In this document: positions 25,401-37,400 of the stretch, one piece after another
How positions within the stretch are numbered: position 1 is the first letter of the stretch
How the letters are laid out: each line of letters opens with the position of its first letter
Assembly (NCBI GenBank): GCA_003640385.1
Contig: RCAB01000016.1
Coordinates: 328,224 to 392,223, forward strand
Direction: 5' to 3'
DNA length: 64,000 nt
DNA from: Setaria digitata
Taxonomy: Eukaryota > Nematoda > Chromadorea > Rhabditida > Setariidae
Position numbers and translations under genes: made by a program
The notes under the pieces: model-generated
The model's database searches: none
Told to the model about the DNA's origin: nothing
What the model saw: only the letters and a program-made list of their open reading frames with translations

Positions 25401-28400
25401 TTTATCAATCGTAACTTAACAGTAGATCACATCATACGGACCAAAAGTGCAGTAAGCTACACAATTAAAATGACCGAATGTAAAAAATTTCGAAATTAAG
25501 AATAACAATTATTAGTGGATCAGTAATGAACTTACCATTTTCAGATAATTTATATGTATCAGATCTAGGATCTCTTTCAATAACAATGATGAAAGGTGCA
25601 TCTTTATCGATGGTACCACGTAAAGAATATGCTAAACTTTTGCAGCAAGCAGTTAATCGATACGGTAACTTTTAAACTATCATTTGTTATCATGTTAAGG
25701 TGGAAGAGACAACGGCAATTTTAATAATTTCTTAAAATTAGAAATTGTTCCAATCATACAAAAATTAACTGGTTATTAAATATATTACTTTTCAGAATTT
25801 GAAATAGCTAATTTCAAAATGCCAATTTTTGATGAATTTGTTAAGTTATGCTCTCAAATTGATCGAGTCATCACTGCACCTGATATGTTACCTTATCATT
25901 TCTTCAATTTTTTTGAATTAACCAATTAAGCTCAAACTGAAACATTCTTTCGAAATTCTTTATAAATTATAGAATGAAATTTGCTTATTTTAAAATGATA
26001 CATTAAATCTTCAAACGATATTGTAAAATTTTCAAGCGGTTCATTATTGCTAGCTGGAAGATCGGGAATGGGAAGGCGAGAAGCAGCATCTCTTGTCGCC
26101 AATATCCATCAAATGCCTATTTTCTCACCAAAATTAACATCAAATTATGGAATCAAACAGTTTAGAAGCGATCTAAAAACGGTATATCATTTCTGATTTC
26201 ATGAAAAAAAAAAAAGTCACTATTGGCATAAATTAATGGATTATGTTCTTCATCGATGATTGTTATTTTCCCAGTATCATCGTTGTGTTTCATTGTTCAT
26301 TGATCATTGTACATGGCCAAACTGTTCTTGCATCTGCAATTAGCCAGTGTTCATTTAAACCACTTAATTTTATCCTTAACCGGTAATTAGTATTGGACTA
26401 ATATATAGGACTAAAATTTATTTCTGCGAAATATATTTTTTATAGGTTATTCAAGATGTAGCAATTAATGGTCGACATGATGTTTGCATTATTGAGGATT
26501 ATCAGTTACTAGATGATACATTTTTACAATCGATAAATTCATTATTATCATCTGGTGATCTTCCTGGAATTTTCACGGCTCAAGAGTTTGATAACTTTTT
26601 GATAAGCTTACGTGAACAAGCGTCACAAGATGCATTTCAAGGCGATTTGTATTCATATTTTGTTATGAGTAAGTTACATCTTTTCTCTCTTCCTGTCGCT
26701 TTTTTTATTAACCTGTTAAATTTTATATTTTCAAACAGAATAAATAAAATATAACAGTGCGCATTATTTAAATTAATTATAGTTTATAAGTAAAAGATTT
26801 GTAATGATTTGGATGCTCTCTAAAAATACTGTTAAAAGTGTCAATGCATTTTTCACATTCTAATTATTGTTCTTCTTCACATTTCTCACATTCCAAAATC
26901 ACCGTCGAAAAAGAACAAGAGGAAATACTTTTCAAATTAATTAATACTTCCAACAAGTAGAAAATCTACAAACTTTTCCTAAAAGGAAAACTTTTAGAAG
27001 TGAAAGCAAACTTACATATTGTTCTAATTTTGAATGTTGATGATGCTAATTTTACTACGAAATGCTCATCAAATCCATCTTTATATAAAGAATGTTCGAT
27101 TATTTGGAATGAAACATGGAATAAGGAAGCTTTATCACAGGTTATTTAGTCGAAAAGTTCTAAATTATAATATTCCAGCTAAAATTTAGCAAAAACAAAA
27201 TTTGCTAATCAATTTTTATTAGTGTATTTTATAACAAGTAATGAAATAATTCATTGATAATTTTGCCACACTTCTGAAATATTCACAAATTTGAATAGTT
27301 TCTAGTTTTCATTTTCAATGAGCGTTTATTATTGCTAAGAAACAAATACAAGAAAAAAATAAACAGTAAAAATTATTTTATGCATTCATTATCCAGCAGT
27401 TTCAGTTATCAGAATTAGTTCTATCACGAAATAATATCAAAGTATCAAATGATATTCTAATCGCTTTCGGACAAATTTATTATCATTGTCCACCGAAAAT
27501 TGCACCACCAGCAAAATATCTCCGATTCATTGAAAATTATATTTACATTTTGAATAAAAAACGAAGCGCTATTGAGACACGATCTAATCGACTAAAAGTA
27601 TTCATTTCTTGTAACAAAGGATAAATTTTGAATTTTTACTTGAAAAATTAAGATTTAATGCTTCATTTACTCTAAGACATATATACATATGTATAGTGTT
27701 AGAGTATTAGAGTAAATACATATATATATACATATGTATAGTCTTAGAGTAAATATATATATATATAAAAAAAATAAAATAAAATAAATAAAAATAAAAT
27801 AAAATAAATAAATATATATGGTAAATAAAATAAATAAATATATATGTATTTAAAACATTAATCATTTAAAATTGGAATAATACTTGTGGTTTAGTTTTTC
27901 CATTTTGTTACATTGCATTATTGTTTTTTCTTGTTCATTTGTTTTCAGGCTGGAATTGGTAAATTAACAGAGGCACGCGAATCTGTTTCAAAAATGCAAA
28001 AAAAAGCTGCTAAAAAGCGTAAATTATTAGCCGAAAAGCAAGCTGATGCAGACATGGCACTGAAGGCAATATCACAAAGCATGACGGTTGTCATTCCTTA
28101 ATTTAATTAAACATTAGGAAAGTTTCGCGAAATTTTGATAAGTGGTAATTTATTTATTTGAATTTAATTCAATCAGCAAATTGATATCAGCTAGTGAGGT
28201 CCATTAATACAAATTAATTTATGCATGCTGGGAACAGTCTATGTTACGTGAACCGTGAAACAATTCATTCTACTAAGTGAACGAGTTCAGAGCAAAAAAG
28301 AAACTTTTTTTTGAAATATCTTTAACCGGAGCTTATTCTAACAACAATTGGAATTTCTTTGAGGATTTTATTAAATTTAAAATTTTAAAGAATGCAAATT

Positions 28401-31400
28401 ATCAACGATCAGATATGGAACAACTTAAACTGGCTACTGCAAAAGAAAATGAAAGAATTGAGAAGCAGAAAGGTTTAATAGAAGAACAATTACAAGAGGT
28501 TAATACACTTTTTTTAGAGAGAAAAATAATTTTAATTGATGTAAAATTTATGATATTTATTTATAATCAAAGCGATAGTAATTAATGAGATGAATTAATG
28601 TGAATCAATTTATATTTACTAGGTAGAGCCTCTATTACGTGAGGCTCGTGATGCAGTTGGTTCTATTAGATCGGAGAGTTTGTCAGAAATTCGAAGTTTG
28701 CGTGCTCCACCAGAAGCTATTCGGGATATTTTACAAGCTGTTTTATTATTTATGGGTATTTATGATACATCTTGGGAAGCAATGAGAAAGTATCGTTTTA
28801 ATAAAATTTGCTCCTTTTTTTTTTTTTGAAGTTAGATTATTTAAATTGCTTTCCAATCATTGCTTTCGACAAAACAATTATAAATATGTCAGATTAGAAT
28901 TTTACTTAAATGTTAAATTAAATTTACTTTTAATTGCAGATTTTTAGCCAGAAATAGTGTCAAGGAAGAAATAATAAATTTTGATGCACGAAGAATTTCA
29001 TCTGATGTTAACAAAAAGGTTTCTACGCTAATCAAAAATAAACAGTCGTCATTTGATCCAAAGGTCGGTTATTTATTTTGAACATTTTGATAAATTTTCC
29101 TTATCTTTTTTTTCCTTTCTTTGATCACTGCTTGACAGGAAAAATGTCAAGATTTCCGATTTAAAGCAAAATTTAACTGGCTCGTCAAGATTACTCTTAA
29201 TTCAGCAAGTTCAATTTTGTCCTACTTTTTCATAATTTTTTAGTACTTAGAAATGCGCGTTAGACATTTTTTTTAGCAAAAAAATCGAATTTTTGTCCAC
29301 GTATTGGAAGTTTGCCTCTTTTTTCTTTTTTGCCTTAAATAGATGGAGCAGTGAAAACAAACTCTATAAGTTGCTGAAAATGATAGATTTGATAACTTTT
29401 ATCAGCTTCTGTTTATTTCAGCTTTCAATTTTAATTTACAGAATGCAAAACGAGCATCAGCAGCAGCAGCGCCCTTGGCTGCTTGGGTTCGAGCAAATTT
29501 GGATTACTCGACAATTTTGGAACGTGTTGCACCTTTGCAAAAAGAGAAAAATCACCTGACTAAGTAAACTTTTATTTTTTCGTAATTCCAAAATAAAAAA
29601 AAAACTTTACAAGAAGTATAAATGATATTGATATTTCAGTGAAGATGATATGAAAAAGACCGATGTAATTGCGAAAATTACTGACATTTCAGCTGATATT
29701 TTCCTTATGCTGTAAATTCTAAATTAAAAAAGAAAAAAGAAAAAGAAAAGAACGAAAAAAAAAAAAACGAGAAAACGAAAGTATTTGATATCTTATAACA
29801 AGTTTTGTTTTTAAAACAGAACAGTGTGGACCAGATTTGGAATGTCGTAATTTCTTTACAGAAATCTTAGTGAGGCCGAAAAACAAATGGAAAAATTATC
29901 GAAAGGTTTGGAAACAGTTGATGAACGAGTTGCTGAACTGAAGCAAAACTTTGAAGTACTCATGAAGGAAGCAGCACAAATAAAGATTGATTTGGATAAG
30001 GAACAGGTTAGCTCATGTGAAAATTTTATTTAAATTATTATTATTTTTTTAAAAGTGTCTTTTATAAATGAATCAATCTGAATCGACAAATTGAAAATTT
30101 TAAAATAATTATCATAAAGTGTAAGACGTTTTTGTTGTCCTTAATGATTAGTTATCATGACAAAATGTACTCTAACTAATGTCTAAACTTTTCTCAGTTA
30201 TTTAATTTTTCAAAATTTACAGCTTCCTTTTTTCTGTATGGTTAAAATTCTAGGAAACAATTAATGTTGCTGGAACTCTTGTGGATAGATTAAGTGGTGA
30301 ATATAGTCGATGGCAAGAACAAATTGGCAATTTACAAAATGAACTTAACTCAGTAATTTTTTCTCTTTTTTTTTTGTCGTTCAAGTTTTTGCTTCTGTTT
30401 AACTAATAGTATTTTGATGAAAAAAAAAAATTAATTACCATTAAGTGATTTTTTTTTTAAATTTCTTCTTGCCATGAATGTTACAGCTCGAAAAAGGTTC
30501 CCTTCTGTCTTCTGCTTTTGTCACATTTCTTGGCTCAGAATCAGAGCAAGCTCGAAGTGAAATTATGGCCAAGTGGAAAATGCTTCTCAATTTGGATGAT
30601 TTTAATATCCTTGAATTCAACATTATGGAAACTGAAAAAGTTCTTTTTTATTTTTAAACATGATATTTCAAATTAAAATTTCTTCAACGTGATGTAGGAT
30701 TTAATTACTACTAATATAACTTGATAAGCCATAATTTAGGTGAGCTAAATGTTGGGAAAAATGACGAGTTACGATTGAGTATTGAGTCAAAGAAAGTATA
30801 TGTTATATCGACGCAACAAAAAATTCATACTGAAATTTTTGATCCATAGTAAATCGATTTTAGTTGAACTGGAATAACAAAGGACTTCCAACCGATACAT
30901 TTTCACAAGAGAATGCAATGATTTTATTCAATACTGTTGAAGTACCACTGATCATCGATCCAAGTGGACGTGCATCATCATTCCTTGAAAAATATCTAAG
31001 TGATAAGCAAATTGAAAAAATTAATGCTAATGATTCGAATTTTCTTACACAGGTTTATTTACATGAATACTTTTAAAGCATACAATAAAATTATGCAAAA
31101 AAAAAAAATGCCATATTAATCTTAAGAAATATAGTCATTTATTTCTCAAATTATTTTGCTTTTCATTATCAGTTAAATAATTTTCTCTTATCACATTACA
31201 AATTCTGACGAAATAAATCATAGTTTGAAATGATAGTGATACTCTTCATTCATTAATTCTAGGTTGAACTTGCAATTCGTTTCGGTAAAGTCTTACTTGT
31301 CGATAATGTGAACAAGATCGAACCAACACTTGTCAATCTGTTACGAAAAGATTTTTTAAGTCAAGGTGGATTAAATGATTATAATTTTTTTGGAAATACC

Positions 31401-34400
31401 ATTAAGGCAGATTATTTTTCCTCCAAATTTCTGCTAGTAATTATCGGAGTAATTCAACCATTTTATTTGTGAATACTGGAATGATACTTTTTTTTATAAT
31501 TAACCTCAAAATCGTTAAAAGAAGCTAACTTATTGTCAGTGTAACACTTTTTGCATAGACTAATTTTTTTAAGATTTTGACTGACAGTAAGCATAACTTT
31601 ATAATTTTTTTTTTTTTTTTTTTCTATAAAAGTTGAATCTATAACTTTACCACTTTTTAAAAAATTTGCCGATAAATATTGCTATATGGCAATTAAATTT
31701 TAGAAAAGAAGATTTCCTTACAAATTTTTTACAATATTTTCAAAATTTAAAATTAATAACCTGAAAATCAATGACTTATAACTGCATATATTTATGTAAA
31801 ATTGATAAAACATTTTTTTTTATTCTTTTAAGGACCGCGACATATAGTTCAAATTGGTGATAAGGCTATTGATTATAATGATAATTTTCGACTATACATC
31901 TGTTCCAAAAATAATTCATTGCATTTGGAGCAAACATTCAAAGCAGCTGTTACCTTAATATGTTTCAGTATTACCCAAACAGGCCTTGCATCACAAGTTT
32001 GTTCTTGCTCTTTTTTTTTTTTTTTTTTTTTTTCCGATTATTTTCCTATGAAAATTTAATCTAAAAGTTTCATTGCTATGTGAAAATGACAATAAAAAAC
32101 TGATGTGACTCCTTTAGCCAAGGTGAATAAAATATTTCGGTAATTAATAATCCAATTATTGGAGAAAATTAAGTATATAGTTTGCAGTTAATACCCGAAG
32201 ATTTTTTCAACAAGCTTATGCTTTCATTTTTCGTTTCTTGACAAACTTTTATTCCAATTATAAAATGATATCTTTTGAATATATTTACCCTTACTGGTCT
32301 ATTAAGATGCTCGGATTGGCAATACAAATTGAAAAACCAGATTTGGAAACACGTCTTAATCAATTAACCGATGATGTAGAACAAATGAAAATTAAACTTG
32401 ATGGTATTGAGCAATCACTTCTACAAGTAATTAATTAAATGTTCTTCTATAAAATCATATAAAAATTTTGAGGAAAATTTTCTTCTATGGACAATTTTCA
32501 TCAAATTTTCCTTTTTTATTTATTCATCAAAAGGGCAACTTTTATGCACTAGATTTTAAGATGGTGTGTGGCGATAATTAGTTTTAGATATGCATGAATT
32601 TCTATTTTTTTTTTTTCTATTCAATATTTTATTTATTACTACTTTTCACTCTGTTTTGCAAACAGGTTAGAAAATTTGGATTTGATAATTGTTATTTAAG
32701 GCATTAGCTTCATCAGAAGGAAGTCTACTGGACAATACTGAATTGTTAGATTCTTTAAATAAAAGTAAAGAAAATGCTGAAACTATTGCTGCATCACTTG
32801 TTGAAGCTGATCATTTACAAAAACAACTTGTTAAAGTATGTTAATAATTCGATTTTACTGCAGTACATATTACAGTTTGCTCGTTTTTGATAGCATTTTG
32901 ATAGCTAAACAAAAAATGATAGCTCTCTAATATCGCAATTTCTAGCTAATCAATTCAAATTATAATAATTATGTAAAGTATGTGAGGAAAAAAAAATTGG
33001 AAATTTTGCAGGAAAAGGATGTATATCGTCCATTAGCACAAGCAGCAAGTAATTTGTATTTCGCTATTTATAATTTACACAGGCAAGATCCAATGTATAA
33101 TTTTAGCGTTAATACAATAATAAACTTATACAGGAATACATTCAACAAAGTTAAGGTGAGAGTTTTTTAATATTAAAGGTGTTACTTTAAATTAACTGAT
33201 AATTAATTAATCTAATTGGAGTCAAAATCTAATCAAGTCTAATATTTCAATTAAAAAGTGACTGAAAACTAATAGTTCACCTAATAGTCGAATAAGTTGA
33301 AATAAATGACTCAATAATTTGAGATTTAGAATACGAAATTGACATGCTGTTCTCGACTGGAATTATTGTTTTACGAATAGTTGAGATTTACAAAGTTTTG
33401 TAAAGATAATACTATTTCGAAATTGTATTTTAATGAAATGAAATTATGATTGAATTTTGTTTCTGTCTTTTTTATTCCAATAGTATTTAAATAAATTTAA
33501 TAAACTTATATTAAATTTATATATTAACGAAGTGAAATTGAGTTTTGTTTTTGTCCCTTTTATTCTAACAATATTTGAATAAATTTAACAAGTTTATTAT
33601 TAACTGGATGGTAGAGGGAGATAAGTAAAAATTATAAAACTATTCCAAATTTCATATTTCAGGATAGTGCCAATACATTAACACGAATCGACAAATTACA
33701 ACGAGTACTGCAACATTCCGTTTATGAATATATATCACGGGCACTTTTCAAAAAAGATCGTTTAATGTTTTCGATGTGGTTTATCCATGGAACGCAACCA
33801 TCGCTTTTTGCTCAAAATGTTATATTATTTTATTTAGAAATTTTGTTTTATTTAATCAATTCAATGAATAAATTTAGATTAAATAACTGTTTAGTAACTT
33901 GTTTCTTTCAATAATTTCTTATCATTTACATTTCTATGCATTATTGTATTATTGTCAAAATGATGAGGCATCATTATAGCTGATATTTAGATATTATGCA
34001 ATTTTCATTTGGTACTTTATCAAATTTTAGTATTGATAAACTAAAATTATATTTGTTTATGAATGCATCCAAAAATCTCATTTATTTAACAGCAGGAAGT
34101 TTTTTATATTTGTTTTAGGAATGGGAATTATTTACGGGTTTGATTGTCGATGATACTACGGATCATGCTGCAAACGAAATTGATTGGATTGGTAGTGAGG
34201 GAAAAGCAGCTGTTGCAAAATTACAAGTTAAACTTGAAACGATCCCTCTTTTTTTTTTTTTTTTTTTTTTAATAAAAAATTGAAGTTTTGAGGTTAAGTT
34301 TAGTAAGGATTTATAATAATCAGTATTATATTTAAGAACTCAACTTAATTATCATTAATTATTCTCAATACTTTTTTTACTATCAAGAAAAAAAAAAAAT

Positions 34401-37400
34401 GGATTTTTAAAAGTTTACAGAAACATCTACCGACGTTATTTAACAATCTTCGTTTTGCGGATCAAAAATTATGGAATGAATTTGCTCGTACGGTAAATTG
34501 TGAGACGGCATTTCCAACTACTATCGATACAGTTATAACACCATTCCAGAAATTGCTCGTCATCCAGGCTACTCGACCTGACAGACTTTATTCCGCTATG
34601 ATTGATTTTGTTACTAAGATATTAGGTTTGGTATTAATCCATCAGTTATATAGGACTCGATTGCTAACTGATTAGACTTACTAGTTTCAGAAATTCATAA
34701 TTCAAGTTTTCAGGAATTCAATCAATTAATCCATCTCCGCTTGATCTGAGATCAATCTATAAGTTGGAAAGCAATGAAAATGAACCGATTATGATATTTA
34801 TTAGTCCTGGAGCTGATCCTTCACAAGTATAATCATTGTATTCTAATTTTTAATTCTTTAAACGTCTAACTTTCAGCCATTTAAGAGATTACAAATAGTG
34901 ATGCTAATTTCAAATTCAGCACATATCGATTAAGTCATTATAGAAGTGAAATTTTTGAACTGGATTGATTGAAAATTAAAACTTACTTTTTGTTGCTGCA
35001 TTTTGAACTTTAACTTCTACTTTCAAATTGGAATAAATAAAAATGATGGAATTTCATTTATGTAATCCTTATCAGTTATATTATTCGAATGGAATTTTGT
35101 GCTCAAAATACTAAAAAGTGGACTTTTTGATAAGGAATGATAAATTATACTAAAGAAATCATTATTGAAGGAATTAGAAGAGTTAGCACGAAAAGAAATA
35201 TCAAAAGCAAAATTTCATCAAATTTCAATGGGCCAAGGCCAACGACAAGCAGCTCTTGAAGCAATTCGAATATGTGCTTCAAGTGGTGGTTGGGTTTGCT
35301 TGACAAATTTACATCTTGCTATCAGTGATTTGCCAGCGATTGAAAAGGTAATCAGTAATTGTTGATTTTTTGAATGTGCAGTTAAATTTCGAAAGAAAAT
35401 TCCAGTCCCTATTCATTTGTTTCCATCAATTCTTGCTCATTAATTTGGAAAAAAAAAAAAAAAACTTCGCTATTTTTCTTTCGTCAAAGAAAAAATTTTT
35501 ATAATTTCATAGTCTTGATTTAATTTCAGGAATTTTTGGTGTCAAAACGTGATCCTAATTTTCGATTGTGGTTAACTTCTGAATCAAGCGAACATTTCCC
35601 ATCTCAGTTACTTCAAACGTCATTAAAAATTACATACGAAGCATCGCCAGGCATTAAAAACAATATGCAAAGAATTTATGCTCAATGGCGACAGTGTGAA
35701 ACTAATTCTAATGCTGCTTGTTTGCAAGGCCTATTTGTACTAGCTTGGCTGCATGCACTTTTACAGGAACGACGGATGTTTATACCTCAGGTAAAACTTC
35801 CCATACACAAAATAGTTTTATAGAAAAAAAAAAAAAAAAAAAAAAAAAAAAACGAAAGAAGGAAAGTATATCCTTTGCTTCGTTTTTAAGAAAATCTCGA
35901 GAGCTACTTCAACTTTTGCTAAATGTAAACTAATATGCTTCTTTTCTTTTTGCTAAGTCATTAATTTACCACTTTATCAGGCGTAATCAAGAGCTAACTT
36001 AATTAGATATAAGAAAGCCAAAACAATGAATAGGAACAGATGAGAAGAAAAATAAGAAGAAATAAAAAAAATGAATTTAATACAAGCTGGAATGTGCTTT
36101 GCTTTCAATTGCTTTATGTGAAAGTAATAGCAATTTACATGTCTAATAGTAATGGATAAACTACAAAAAAGCGTTATTTTTATCAATGGATGGATGATTT
36201 TTAGGCTTGGTCTAAGTTTTATGAATTTAGTAGTAGTGATTTGCGAGTGGCAAAGAAGTTTGTTGAAGACATTACAAAAGAAGGAAAAGGTAAAGTTTTC
36301 TGATGGAATGAAACAATTTGCTAATGATATTTGGTTGGAAAGGAATTCATAAAATTTGATTTACATCTTTCATTAAAGAGCATTACTAGTAGATGTAGTG
36401 TAGTGCTGAAATGTAAATGTTCTTCAGAACCTGAAAAGAGCAAGAGGTAATGAATGATACGCATTAATTGGAGATTATTTGTGTGAAATTTAACACATGG
36501 TTTTGATCAGTGGCAGTGTAATTCGTTTTCATTATGCAAATATATGTCTTCATCGAGACTGAATTCGAATAATAATGATTTTAATTAAGTTTGTATATTT
36601 CAAAATGAAGTATTTCTAGCTACCGACTGGCAATTATTACGCAATCTTATACAAATTGTTGCTTATGGTGGACGCATTGATAACAATTTCGATATCAATG
36701 TTTTGAGTGTTTATTTAAAACATTATTTTAATCCATCCATTATTGGTGTAGATGATGCGAGAATTGCTCATAGCATTGTTGTCCCATTGTCGAGCAATAT
36801 TACGGTATAATTTCTTAATTCTATGCACAATGGAGTAATTTTCAAGCAATTTACAGATGATTAATTTTACAAATCATATTATTGCATTCTTTTCATTTTA
36901 ACTAGTAAAATTTGCAAAACTCAATTAAAATTCTGAAATTTATTAGTGTTTATTTGAAATGACAGGATTATATTAATGTTATTGATAAGAATATACCCGA
37001 AAATGATAACCCAACATTATTTGGTTTACCCTCAAATATAAGTGTTTCACGTGAAATAACTGAAACGAGTAAAACGATTCAAAAAATACGTAGTATGCAA
37101 ATTGTTGGTACCACTGACGTCACATTTGACAGGTAATGAATGATCTTTAATTCGCTTGATTACTGTCACTTATATATAGCTTGATTGGCATTTCATCATT
37201 TACAAAAAATTATTTAATACAACATAGGTTGTGCAAGACTATTCGTTGATTAATTTGAATCTGAAAATAAAATGCCATTTTAATTATGATATTCATGATT
37301 AATGTAATAATTAAATGGTCAACATTTGCCAAAAATGTAATGGAACAAAAAATATTAATTTTTATTTGATATTTAAATGTAACATTTGCTAATAAGAAAA

